In this document: in pieces, positions 1 through 9,542 of the stretch | How the letters are laid out: each line of letters begins with the position of its first letter | How positions within the stretch are numbered: the first letter of the stretch is position 1 | Origin: DATNPX01 sp036702975 | GTDB taxonomy: Bacteria; Cyanobacteriota; Vampirovibrionia; Obscuribacterales; Obscuribacteraceae | DNA length: 64,000 nucleotides | Direction: 5' to 3' | Assembly (NCBI GenBank): GCA_036702975.1 | Contig: DATNPX010000038.1 | Location: 104,827 to 168,826 of the forward strand | Notes under the pieces: model-generated | What the model was told of the DNA's origin: nothing | The model's input: only the letters and a program-made list of their open reading frames with translations | Database searches by the model: none | Translations under genes and position numbers: made by a program

Positions 1-2
1 AA

Positions 3-512
3 GTCGGTCAGAACACAGCGATGAACAGTTTGCCGACTGGAACGATAACTGGCAGTTTCATTGGCCAGTCAGTTGCAGGTGGCAGCTACTTCAGCGGCGA
101 CATCGCGGAGGTAATGATTTACAACACCGTGCTCTCTCAGTCGAGTCGCTCCGCGCTGGAGGCTTTCTTGCTACATAAGTACCAACTGACTCAACAACCA
201 GTTCCGCCTATCTTCAGCGCGGCTAGTGGCACGCTCTCGGGACCGACTCAGTTAGTGATTTCGGCTCCGGCAAACGCGACTGTGTATTACACCACTGACG
301 GTACCGATCCAAGTACCAGCAGCAATTTGTACAACGCTCCTCTCAACATTCTTTACAGCCAGACAGTAAAGGCGATCAGTGTTAACGGCGATCAACAAAG
401 TGCCGCAACAACTGCCAGTTATGTTCTGGACTCGACGCTGTTTCCTGCTCCATCCAGCGGTGGACCAGCAATGCAAATCAATCTGACAGAACCATCTACA
501 GCAATTCCTTAG
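3..512 (+). CDS. C-terminal end of a LamG-like / chitobiase-C-domain surface protein (5' partial)
   Basis: The reading frame is already open at the left edge, so only the last ~169 codons of a longer protein are present. The first ~50 residues (SGDIAEVMIYN, then an ...LEAFLLHKY helix) match the end of a concanavalin/LamG-type jelly-roll domain. The following ~75 residues, with YYTTDGTDPS, match a chitobiase/beta-hexosaminidase C-terminal Ig-like domain. Both folds are typical of secreted carbohydrate-binding or adhesive proteins. The stop is 40 bp before the rhs gene on the same strand. The enzymatic or anchoring part lies outside the window, so the function is not determined. Confidence 0.75.
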   Translation, partial: VGQNTAMNSLPTGTITGSFIGQSVAGGSYFSGDIAEVMIYNTVLSQSSRSALEAFLLHKYQLTQQPVPPIFSAASGTLSGPTQLVISAPANATVYYTTDGTDPSTSSNLYNAPLNILYSQTVKAISVNGDQQSAATTASYVLDSTLFPAPSSGGPAMQINLTEPSTAIP

Positions 513-552
513 CCATAGACACAGCCATAAATACAAAAGACACAAATACGAA

Positions 553-3500
553 GTGAACGCCATGAACACAACAACAATAGACCGTATCATCTCAAGCTGT
601 CTCAAATTCGCAAGGCGAATAATGCATTCTCCATTGCAGCCAGCGTGGAGTTGGAGCCATGAAAGAGTGCACGTCAGTTCTCTTCCGTCGACGCGCCGAA
701 TTAAAGCCGGCAGTCTCGCCTTACTGTTTTTGACGGCAACGTCAGTGGCGCCGGTCTTAGCTGCGGACCGCTCGGTTACAAGCGCGGCGCCACCCCCTCG
801 CGCAATGCCTAAGAACAAAGTTCGCAAGGGAGAACTTGGTGTCAAGAAGATAGCTCCCAAGAATTATGTCGCATCTGCGCACACTGATTCTGATTTGTGT
901 GCGTCGAGGGTGCTGATGGAGCCATTGGTTCCTATGCATATCGCACCTGTTGATGGTGAAAACGAAGCGCTTGCAAAAGCATTGTCTGATTTCAGTCAAG
1001 ACCGTAATGTCGAAATACTTGAGAACTTTCTACAAAAGTTTCCCAAGTCGAGATGGTATGCGGCAGTTGCCTTGAACGTCGCCGAACTCGTATATGAGCA
1101 AGGATATTTCAGCCGTTCTCTCAACTATTGGGATGAAATTTGGAAACAGTCAAAGGAAGAAAAATCAGCGCTTCAAAAACACATTGCAGATGAAGCCATC
1201 TCGCGTTTGCTAATGCTCGATGGTCGTCTTGGAAAAACCGATGTACTCGAGCGACTTCTCACCGAAATCAAATCTAGACCTATATATGGAACTGCCGAAT
1301 TGCGCGTTCATGAAGCAAAAGAAGGCCTGGCGGCGCAGCAACATAGGCCTGGCAAGTCCTTCAAATGCGGTCCTTATTCTGTTAACAGCCTGCTCAATAT
1401 TGGTCGAAAGACACTAACGCGAAATCAGATTGTCGACAAAACCGACTCGACTAAAAACGGAACAAATCTTGCACAAGTAAAGGATTTGGCTGACAAAGTC
1501 GGTCTTCACTATCAGCTTGCGCGGCGCAATGGCGATGCCGAACTTGAAGTACCGGCGGTAATTCATTACAAGCAAAACCACTTCGCGGCAGTAACCGAGA
1601 AACGAAACGGACTGTATCACGTGACCGACCCCACGTTTGATGAAAGAGGCAATATGTGGATTTCGGCCAAAGCCCTTTGCGCCGAAACCGATGGTTTTGC
1701 ATTGCTGCCCGAAGGTGCATTGCCTGCTGGCTGGGAGAAGCTGTCCAAAGCAGAAGCTGCCAACGTTTGGGGAAAAGGTTTTGTTGGATCTGAGAATCCA
1801 GCAAAGCCGCCGTCCGCGCCCCAGGGGTCTCCATGTTTGCCTTGCTGGTTGAAGCAGAAGTTTCTTAACTCTCTGGGTGTTTCAGGGATGGCTGTTGCCA
1901 GTGCTTTTATGCTGAACGCAACTTTGAAGATTCAAGATACGCCGGTTGGTTACACACCGCCGATTGGTCCTGCTGTCGATGTTTTAATCAACTATAACCA
2001 CCAAGAAGGTGAACAACCAAGTACGTTTACTTTCACAAATCTTGGTTCGGATTGGAGCGTCAACTTCGTTTCCTATCTCACATTGGATGGTTCCAAAAAC
2101 GCCACCGTTCACGTGCAAGGAGGTGGATACGAAATCTACAACTACACGCTTCCCGACAACATCCAAAATCCGTATATGCCGGACGTTCTTTCGCAAGCGG
2201 TATTAAACGTAGTATCGCCAACTGAGTATCGGCGTCAGTTGCCTGACGGTTCGATGGAGATATTTAACCAACCCGATGGAAGTGGCCGTATCTTCATGAC
2301 TCAGATCGTGGATCCACAGGGCAATTCGGCATATATTCAATATGATTCAAATTTTCGGCTGTCGACAATCACAGACGCCATAGGCCAAGTGACGACATTC
2401 TCTTATCTTTCGGACTCTTTTGGAGATCCAGGTTTCTATTTGGTGAGTCAAATAACAGACCCGTACTCTCGGTCCGCCACATTTGCGTACGATCCAACTG
2501 ATACTTATCTGATTTCGATAACCGACACAATTGGAATCACATCTCAGTTTTCGTATGACACCAGCTCGTCATTTATCAATTCACTGACCACTCCGTATGG
2601 CACCTACTCTTTCTTAACGTATTCTTTCTTCGACAACTACACCGATACTGATACCGTGCTCAAATTCACGATGCCAGATGGTTCTTCGTCGGTTGTAAGA
2701 GGCTCGTTCGGTGACAATGCCTGGCAGACTTGCTATTGGAATAGAGAGGCGATGGAACTCCATCCAAATGACTATCTGAGCAGATTGGTGCCAAGCTACG
2801 CAACGGAGCAGTACATCTGGCAGACTTCCGCTTCATATGTCGCACAGCCAGTTGCGCAACAATACACCAGAGCATTGGAATCACCATTCTATCTTACATA
2901 TGCCGGACAAGGAATAACAGATGATCTGGGGCATCCCACTCCTGGTCCCCTGAACAAGCCGTCGAATGTCAGCTGGGGAAGTGAGAACAGCTCCTATGAA
3001 TTCAATGCGCTCGGGCACATGACTAAATCGGTGGACCCTGTCGGCAGAACATTCTCATACCTATATGACGCGAACAACATCGACCTTCTCGAGGCACGAC
3101 AGACACGCGCCGGTAACAACGACTTGCTTGGAAAATGGATCTACAACAACGACCAGCACCTTCCGAACAAATACATTGACGGCTCAGGCCAGGTTACGCA
3201 GTATGCCTACAATAAATTCGGGCAACTGACGACATTGACTGATGCGAACGGAAACGTGACGACAAACACGTATAGTCCTGATGGACTGCTTCTGCAAACA
3301 GATGGACCCATGCCTGGAAGCGCTGACAGTACAACGTTTGCTTATGACGGTTTGAACAGGCTATACAGCGTGACCGACTCTCAAGGATACACGGTTTACT
3401 TCAGCTATGACAATGCCGACAGACTCACGCTTGTAACTTATCCTGACGGGACAACAGAACAGACGATCTACGACAAGCTTGATGCCGTAATGGAGAAGGA

Positions 3501-6500
3501 CCGGCTTGGTCGCTGGACACAGACGTCTTATGATTCGATGGAGCAGCCTCTAAGCGTAACCGATCCGCAAGGGCGCAAAACGCAATACTCATGGTGCGCA
3601 TGTGGTGCCTTGAACTCGCTGACCGATCCCAACGGGCACGTCACTGCGTTTCAGCACGATCTTGCAGGACGATTGACGACGAAGACGTTCGACGATACGA
3701 CCACAATGCAGTACGCATATGATACCTACAGCAACCTTACGTATCGAAAGGATAACTTAGGGCAGCAGACGTTTTACGCGTACAACCTCGACAATACGTT
3801 AAACACAAAGTCCTATTATCAAAATCTTCAACCGCCGGTCCATTACGCATGGGATTCCAACTATACGAGGCTAACCAGCGTCCAAAATTCCTGGGGAACG
3901 ATTAGCTATGCATACAATCCATACATAACAAATCCCTTTGGTACGGCAACTACAGGCGGTGGCATGCTGGCGTCGGTTTCGAATAATGTTATTCCAAACT
4001 CCACCATTACATACCAGTACGATGCTCTCGGACGAACAACCAACCGCTCGATAAATGGAAGCGCTAATTCGGTAACTTGGACCTACGACCCTATGAGCCG
4101 AGTGACCAGCGAAGCGAACGCACTTGGAACATTTAACTACAACTATGTCGATGATCTGCCTGGAGCATCAAAGGGCGACGGACGTTTGGCTTCGATTAAC
4201 TATCCAAATGGACAAAAGACAAAGTTCGACTATTTGGGCGTGACACAAGATGAGCGATTGCTTGGGATAACCAACTTCGACCCATCGGCGAAAACTCGTT
4301 CACAATTTAACTATGCCTATGACCCAGCCGGTGAAATCACGCGCTGGAGCCAGCAAAATGCGACGAGAAGCCCAATGCGATATGCGCTCGACTATGACCG
4401 TGCCGGTCAGTTAGTTGAAGCGAAAGCATCGCTTGGAGGAAATATCAAGAATGCCGATCAATACTTTTACACCTACGACCCAGGTTCCAACCGAACATCG
4501 AGCCAGTCAAGCACCATTGAGAGCATCAGCCTCAGCGGAACAGTTACGGCTGGCGATGTTCTTACGGTGACGGTTGCCAATCCGCAGTTGAGCGGCGGCC
4601 AAGAGGCGGTATCGTATACGGTTCAAAGCGGCGATACAATGAGCACAATCGCAGCGGCGCTGGCAAACAGGCTAACGGCTGACAGTAATCTGCAGTCTGT
4701 TGGTATCAATGCCGTTGCGTCAGGAACCATCCTGAAGATAAAGGCTGCTTCGACTGACGTGACAACGGTCTCTCAATCGACGAGCAGCGGCGCGACCGAG
4801 ACATTGTCAGTTGGGCTTTGCAGCAACAGCGTGCAGAATTTAGCTTTGTCTTTGATCGGTCCGTCGTATCAGTCGCGCTCAGGTGATGTAATTGCACTTT
4901 CAGTCTTCGACTCAGGTTTGACCGGTGGCTCAGAGACAGTGTCATATACGGTGCCGTCAAGTGGTGCTTCTCTTGCTTCGATTGCATCTGGGCTCGCATC
5001 GGCCGTGAATGCGGACACGAGCCTAAGCGGAATTGGCGTCTCAGCCTCCGCTGCGGGAGCATGTGTGAGCTTGGCATCAACATCGTCAAACCTAACTACT
5101 TATTCGGCGGCAGTAACTCCGACGCCTGGTGGCGGAACGGAGACGCTTTCATACGGCGGATACATGTCTGGAAACGCTTCTGCAAATTTAGGCGGAACAG
5201 CCACCACAGGTGACTTCGTGAATCTGACGGTTCGTTCGCCAAAACTAAGCAACGGTCAGGAGATCGTGCAGTATGTGGTTCCATCCTCTTCGACTCTTTC
5301 CAGCATTGCTGCGGGGCTGTCATCGGCTATGAATGCAGATAGCGCGCTAGCGGGTTTGGGACTGAGCGCAAATGCTAGCGGAACCTCAATTGCGATTTCT
5401 ACCTCGCCAACCTACAGCAGTTCCACAAGCGCTGGCGCAACCGAAACAATTACCTTGGGAACAACTACGAATGGAAATGTGGTCGCTGCCATTGCAGGAA
5501 CGGTGACTGCAGGAGACGTTTTGTCTATTCAAACCAACGGAGGGGGATTGTCTTCGCCTGTCACGGCTTCTTATACAGTTCTTTCCGGAGATACGCTCAG
5601 GACTGTTGCTGCAGGACTAGCAGCTGCGCTTGCAAGCAATACTACTCTCAAATCAATTGGAGTAGGAGCTTTCTCGTCGAATAGTTCGGTCAAGGTGAGC
5701 TACAGTCCGAGCAATCCGCCGGTTTATCTAAGCTCGGTGACGAGTGGCGCACCGGAAGTTGCTACCTTGTCGATGAATAACAATGTCGACGAGCGGGTCG
5801 TTGTCGGCGGCACGGTAACTGCCGGAGATGCACTCTCACTTGTTCTCTACGATCAAGGTTTGACTGGTGGTTCAACGACAGTTAACTACACGGTGTCCAG
5901 CTCTGACTCATTGTCCTCAATCGCGTCGAATTTGGCAGCGGCAGTAAACACTAACTCTAATGCTCAGGCGATAGGTGTCAGCGCCACCGCAAGCGGTGAT
6001 GTCATCAATCTCATTTCGAACTCATTGAACGTTACAAAGTACGGGCCAGGCGCCAGCTCCGGCGCTACGGAGTTTCTGACCGTCGGAATAAATCCAAATG
6101 GAACTCAAACAGCGGTTATCGGAGGTAGCGTCACTGTTGGCGATGTTTTAACTATCAAAGTAATCGATGCGGGCTTGTCCGGAGGAAGTGCGACTGCCTC
6201 GTATACGGTGGCAACGGGCGATACGTTGAGCAGCATCGCTGCTGGCGTTGCTGCAGCCATTAATGGTGACAGCAGTCTGTCTTCAATTGGGGTAATTGCG
6301 ACATCAGACTCGGCTGTGGTGAATATTCGCTCGGCATCCGTAAACGCAACCACCTATGCACAGTCTGTAAATTCAGGTGCGACTGAAACAATCGCGCTCG
6401 CTGCTAGTACAGGAGTGCTCTCAGACACATACAATTCTGTGAACGAATTGGTTCAGCGAGCAGCCGGCGGCGCAGTTAAGTTCGCCGGTTCTACAAGCAA

Positions 6501-8397
6501 GTCTTCAGCAAGTGCACACGCGAACACACCAATTGTAAACATTACCTACAGGCAACCGCCTGAAAACATCACTTATAGTGTGTTTAACGATATCGGAGGA
6601 ATCGAATACAACGGACTCTCTCAATATGGCGGTGCCCAATTCATTGTGCGGTTTGCAGAGCCAGGAGACGCTTATCAAGTCACCGTATTTAGTGACACGC
6701 TTCCGGACGGCCAAGCACAATTTAACTACACCCCCACACTCAGCGATACCGAACTCTCGCTAGCGACTTACTTTGCCAACCAAATATCGTCAGACGCAGG
6801 ATTGCAAGCGCTTGGATTACAGGCAGTTGCGGTGCAAACCGCTGGAACGCCAACGGTCGCTTCTATTACGAGCATAAATGTGTTTCGGGTTAATCCAACC
6901 TATGCTCCAGCAACTAGCTCTGGTGCGACAGAAACCGTTGCGGTTGGACCGACGGCGTTGGGGCATTCCGCGATTTCACTCGCGGGAACTCCAACTGCCG
7001 GAGACTCCGTTGGTATCACAGTATCTTCGCCACAACTTTCGGGTGGCTCTAAGACGGTGAGCTACACCGTGATGTCTGGAGATGGACTCGACGACGTGGC
7101 AGCTGGTCTGAGCAATGCGATGAACTCAGATACAAATCTGCAAACGTTGGGGTTGAGCAGTGCAAGTTCTACGCCAGCTGTAGCCGAGACATCACGGAAG
7201 TTTACGGCTGCACCAAATGTTGTGCCAGGCGCCAGTAGCGTAACTATTGCGGCAACCGATGGTGGTGGCAGTACTGCGACTGTCAGTTCCAACTTGAATT
7301 TGCGGAACGCGCCAGCGATGCAGGCACTTACATATGACCTCAATGGAAATTTGACTAGCGATGGGACAAATGCCTATCAGTGGGACTGGGAGAATCGGCT
7401 CATTCAGATCACTTATCCGGGGACTGGCAACAACTCTAAATTTACCTACGATGGATTGGACCGCATCGTTGAGATTTTCGAGACAACAAGTGGTTCTGTC
7501 ACTTCGACGAAGCAGTTTGTTTGGGCCGATGATGAAAAATGGGAGTCACGGGATGGAAGCGGAAACCTTTCGGCTCAATACTTTTCATTTGGACAGACTC
7601 TTGCTGGTAGCAGCTATTATCTAACACGTGATCAACTCATTTCAATTCGGGAGATGACAGATAGCTCAGGCACGGTTCAAGCAGAGTATGGATACGATCC
7701 CTATGGACGGACAACACGATTGCACGGGAGCTTAAATACCGATTTTCAGTATGCGGATTATTATTCACACTCAAGAAGCGGGCTGAATCTTGCTGCATAT
7801 CGAGCTTATGACGCTAGCCTTGGGAGATGGATAAACAGAGATCCACTTGGTGAACAAGGAGGGATTAACCTTTACAATTACGTTGACGGAATTCCTACAG
7901 GTGACTACGACCCATCTGGAATGCAAGGTCTCACTAGTCTCTGGACTTGGGGGTCGCAGGGCGCTGCATGGGCGTGGGGCGCGCTAGCCGCAGCCCTGGC
8001 CGCATGGGTCGCTCAACACTCCGCGCAGAATCCGAATAATCCACTTAAAGGTGGCCTATTAGGCGGCTTTGGTTCAGGTTCGAGTGTTTCAGTCCCAACG
8101 TTCTGTCAGGCCAGGCCGCCTGCAAATGCCTATCCGCCTAATGGTCCAAAAGCGCCAGGTTACCCTGGACAGTATCCTGGTATAGGTTACAAGGATCCTA
8201 AAGGTGGCCCAGATTGGGTGCGAAATCCTAACGGACCTGGATTCGGTTGGAGAGGAGATGACGGAGGAGTTTGGGTGCCGACTGGCCCAGGGAGTCCTGG
8301 CAATACTGGAAAGGCCCATGGAGGACCTCATTGGGATGTAGAATATCCTGGGGGCGGCTACAAGAATGTAGAACCACCTAAGCCTAAGACACCATAG
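553..8397 (+). CDS. Giant RHS/YD-repeat polymorphic toxin with N-terminal C39-like peptidase domain
   Basis: The ORF is 2614 codons. The start is GTG 553 or ATG 562; no strong Shine-Dalgarno separates them. Layout seen: a signal-peptide-like segment near residues 50-70; TPR-like helices ~125-250; a papain/C39-like domain ~265-400 with Cys in KCGPYS (~272), His in NHFAAV (~342) and Asp in VTDPTF; YD repeats ~590-1320; an inserted array of eight ~100-residue repeats ~1323-2250; and an Rhs core ~2260-2456 ending in LGRWINRDPLG and YDPSG. The final ~155 residues are a variable tip with a hydrophobic Ala/Trp stretch and a G/P-rich end carrying HGGPHWDV. In known Rhs proteins the shell encloses the tip toxin and the core marks the cleavage point. 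A C39-like domain in cis could process or export the protein; that is inference. An immunity-like gene follows 16 bp downstream. Confidence 0.9.
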   Translation: MNAMNTTTIDRIISSCLKFARRIMHSPLQPAWSWSHERVHVSSLPSTRRIKAGSLALLFLTATSVAPVLAADRSVTSAAPPPRAMPKNKVRKGELGVKKIAPKNYVASAHTDSDLCASRVLMEPLVPMHIAPVDGENEALAKALSDFSQDRNVEILENFLQKFPKSRWYAAVALNVAELVYEQGYFSRSLNYWDEIWKQSKEEKSALQKHIADEAISRLLMLDGRLGKTDVLERLLTEIKSRPIYGTAELRVHEAKEGLAAQQHRPGKSFKCGPYSVNSLLNIGRKTLTRNQIVDKTDSTKNGTNLAQVKDLADKVGLHYQLARRNGDAELEVPAVIHYKQNHFAAVTEKRNGLYHVTDPTFDERGNMWISAKALCAETDGFALLPEGALPAGWEKLSKAEAANVWGKGFVGSENPAKPPSAPQGSPCLPCWLKQKFLNSLGVSGMAVASAFMLNATLKIQDTPVGYTPPIGPAVDVLINYNHQEGEQPSTFTFTNLGSDWSVNFVSYLTLDGSKNATVHVQGGGYEIYNYTLPDNIQNPYMPDVLSQAVLNVVSPTEYRRQLPDGSMEIFNQPDGSGRIFMTQIVDPQGNSAYIQYDSNFRLSTITDAIGQVTTFSYLSDSFGDPGFYLVSQITDPYSRSATFAYDPTDTYLISITDTIGITSQFSYDTSSSFINSLTTPYGTYSFLTYSFFDNYTDTDTVLKFTMPDGSSSVVRGSFGDNAWQTCYWNREAMELHPNDYLSRLVPSYATEQYIWQTSASYVAQPVAQQYTRALESPFYLTYAGQGITDDLGHPTPGPLNKPSNVSWGSENSSYEFNALGHMTKSVDPVGRTFSYLYDANNIDLLEARQTRAGNNDLLGKWIYNNDQHLPNKYIDGSGQVTQYAYNKFGQLTTLTDANGNVTTNTYSPDGLLLQTDGPMPGSADSTTFAYDGLNRLYSVTDSQGYTVYFSYDNADRLTLVTYPDGTTEQTIYDKLDAVMEKDRLGRWTQTSYDSMEQPLSVTDPQGRKTQYSWCACGALNSLTDPNGHVTAFQHDLAGRLTTKTFDDTTTMQYAYDTYSNLTYRKDNLGQQTFYAYNLDNTLNTKSYYQNLQPPVHYAWDSNYTRLTSVQNSWGTISYAYNPYITNPFGTATTGGGMLASVSNNVIPNSTITYQYDALGRTTNRSINGSANSVTWTYDPMSRVTSEANALGTFNYNYVDDLPGASKGDGRLASINYPNGQKTKFDYLGVTQDERLLGITNFDPSAKTRSQFNYAYDPAGEITRWSQQNATRSPMRYALDYDRAGQLVEAKASLGGNIKNADQYFYTYDPGSNRTSSQSSTIESISLSGTVTAGDVLTVTVANPQLSGGQEAVSYTVQSGDTMSTIAAALANRLTADSNLQSVGINAVASGTILKIKAASTDVTTVSQSTSSGATETLSVGLCSNSVQNLALSLIGPSYQSRSGDVIALSVFDSGLTGGSETVSYTVPSSGASLASIASGLASAVNADTSLSGIGVSASAAGACVSLASTSSNLTTYSAAVTPTPGGGTETLSYGGYMSGNASANLGGTATTGDFVNLTVRSPKLSNGQEIVQYVVPSSSTLSSIAAGLSSAMNADSALAGLGLSANASGTSIAISTSPTYSSSTSAGATETITLGTTTNGNVVAAIAGTVTAGDVLSIQTNGGGLSSPVTASYTVLSGDTLRTVAAGLAAALASNTTLKSIGVGAFSSNSSVKVSYSPSNPPVYLSSVTSGAPEVATLSMNNNVDERVVVGGTVTAGDALSLVLYDQGLTGGSTTVNYTVSSSDSLSSIASNLAAAVNTNSNAQAIGVSATASGDVINLISNSLNVTKYGPGASSGATEFLTVGINPNGTQTAVIGGSVTVGDVLTIKVIDAGLSGGSATASYTVATGDTLSSIAAGVAAAINGDSSLSSIGVIATSDSAVVNIRSASVNATTYAQSVNSGATETIALAASTGVLSDTYNSVNELVQRAAGGAVKFAGSTSKSSASAHANTPIVNITYRQPPENITYSVFNDIGGIEYNGLSQYGGAQFIVRFAEPGDAYQVTVFSDTLPDGQAQFNYTPTLSDTELSLATYFANQISSDAGLQALGLQAVAVQTAGTPTVASITSINVFRVNPTYAPATSSGATETVAVGPTALGHSAISLAGTPTAGDSVGITVSSPQLSGGSKTVSYTVMSGDGLDDVAAGLSNAMNSDTNLQTLGLSSASSTPAVAETSRKFTAAPNVVPGASSVTIAATDGGGSTATVSSNLNLRNAPAMQALTYDLNGNLTSDGTNAYQWDWENRLIQITYPGTGNNSKFTYDGLDRIVEIFETTSGSVTSTKQFVWADDEKWESRDGSGNLSAQYFSFGQTLAGSSYYLTRDQLISIREMTDSSGTVQAEYGYDPYGRTTRLHGSLNTDFQYADYYSHSRSGLNLAAYRAYDASLGRWINRDPLGEQGGINLYNYVDGIPTGDYDPSGMQGLTSLWTWGSQGAAWAWGALAAALAAWVAQHSAQNPNNPLKGGLLGGFGSGSSVSVPTFCQARPPANAYPPNGPKAPGYPGQYPGIGYKDPKGGPDWVRNPNGPGFGWRGDDGGVWVPTGPGSPGNTGKAHGGPHWDVEYPGGGYKNVEPPKPKTP
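4519..7310 (+). repeat. Eight-unit ~100-aa tandem repeat inserted in the Rhs shell
   Basis: Each unit follows the pattern G-x-x-T-A-G-D-x-L (strand), YTV-x-S-GDTL-x-S-I-A-x-x-L-A-x-A-N (helix), then GV-x-A-x-A-S-G and SSGATETL. Units start near 4528, 4837, 5188, 5491, 5794, 6112, ~6618 and 6970. Between units 6 and 7 is a short YD-like piece (YNSVNELVQRAAGG), so the array interrupts an ancestral YD region rather than sitting at its edge. The units are divergent at nucleotide level, so this is an old domain array. Confidence 0.8.
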
Positions 8398-8413
8398 TTA
8401 CTGGGGGAGTGCA

Positions 8414-8824
8414 ATGGTTTCGGTCAAATTGATCTTCGTTCGTCAATTCGTGGATCTCGAATTAATTAGTCGTGAGTTAGGGGTTCAGCCGGATGAAGAC
8501 ATTGAGAGAGAAAAATATTCGGTTGCGCCTCGCAAGAGTGGAGTTGTAACTGCCTCGAGCTGGACATTCAGTCAGATTTCAACGAGTGAGGAAGATGTTG
8601 AATGGGGAGTTTATAAAGAATGGTGCAAATTCCTGCTGGAAAAATCGAGCGCTATTGAAAAACTTAGCAAACAAGGTTATGAGGGCTACTTGGAGATTTC
8701 GCTTCTATCATCAGAAGGCGATGAGACATGCTACAGAGACAGTGCATTTATTGATTCAACGCTTGTCGAGATCCTGGGGCGTCTTAAGTTAGGAATTAGC
8801 CTTTGGTCGAGGAAATACAGTTAG
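8414..8824 (+). CDS. DUF4279-like protein, probable immunity protein for the rhs tip
   Basis: The gene encodes 136 aa with ATG at 8414 behind a GGGGAG Shine-Dalgarno, 16 bp after the rhs stop. The N-terminus (LISRELGVQPDE, then a basic turn and SSWTFS) and the helical middle with ISLLSSEGDE fit the DUF4279 family, known as a small cytosolic family often next to polymorphic toxins. There is no signal peptide or membrane segment. Position directly behind the toxin tip, same strand, suggests it neutralises that tip. The family call is from motif resemblance only. Confidence 0.7.
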   Translation: MVSVKLIFVRQFVDLELISRELGVQPDEDIEREKYSVAPRKSGVVTASSWTFSQISTSEEDVEWGVYKEWCKFLLEKSSAIEKLSKQGYEGYLEISLLSSEGDETCYRDSAFIDSTLVEILGRLKLGISLWSRKYS

Positions 8825-8880
8825 CCATTCGCTTCTTGTGAAAACTTTACCCTAGCCATTCCTGAGCCGATCCAATTTTC

Positions 8881-9311
8881 TGCCAACTGGAGCTGGCGGC
8901 CGCCTTTGCTGAATCGGACGAACAGGTTATGGATATGGTCGAGGAGATGAAGAATTGTGGGATAAAGACAATACCCTCGAGACAGATAAGGCTTGGGATG
9001 CAATTCATCGCTATCTTTCTGATGGAACGACCGACTTCCGAGGTGGCTCCTATCCGCTGAACATATGTATCCTGGGTGGAACACAGCTTTACAGAGAAGA
9101 AGACTACATCATCAACTATGTCCCTCCCGCATTGACACAAATATCCAGAAGTTGGTTTGAGGAGAAATATTGGCAGCTTCCTGAAGATTATGATTGTGAC
9201 AAAGGCGAAGAGGATTTGGATTACAGCTGGGAGTATTTCTGTCCTATGGTCGAATTTTTTGAGAAAGCCGCGCGCGAGGGGAAGCCCGTAATATTCACGG
9301 TCGATCAGTAA
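8881..9311 (+). pseudogene. Decayed DUF1877 gene, copy 1 (frameshifted)
   Basis: An N-terminal-like stretch AAAFAESDEQVMDMVEEM is read in the frame of 8881. After ~8948 the coding signal moves to the frame of 8955 (ELWDKDNTLETDKAWDAIHR) and runs to the stop at 9311 (IFTVDQ). Both parts match consecutive portions of DUF1877, so at least one frameshift lies near 8948. Further upstream, IQFSAN in a third frame suggests another. Compared with copy 2 at 20.7 kb it also lacks about seven residues (RPVAVKE-like) after the NYV/NYI segment. DUF1877 is a common immunity-type family beside polymorphic toxins. No intact start is present. Confidence 0.7.
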
Positions 9312-9542
9312 CGAACAACTGATCAGATCTCGTGAAATACTGTGCAAAGCACTGGAAACTAGGCACTACCAGCACTTGAGCCAGAGGGAAAAATCTTAGC
9401 CGCCTCATTCGTTTCACTATCAAGAAAGAACAGTGGTTCTGCCGCCTACGGAATGTCCCAAAGCGCAGCATCCAATTCATTTAATAAGCCAGATTTCTCA
9501 CAGTAAACTTCTCAAAATCTGCAGCTGAGGTAAAGATCAGAT

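Noticed and set aside
252..860. Long minus-strand ORF overlapping the LamG tail and the rhs start
   Set aside because: It runs antisense to two plausible plus-strand frames and has no recognisable motif or start context.
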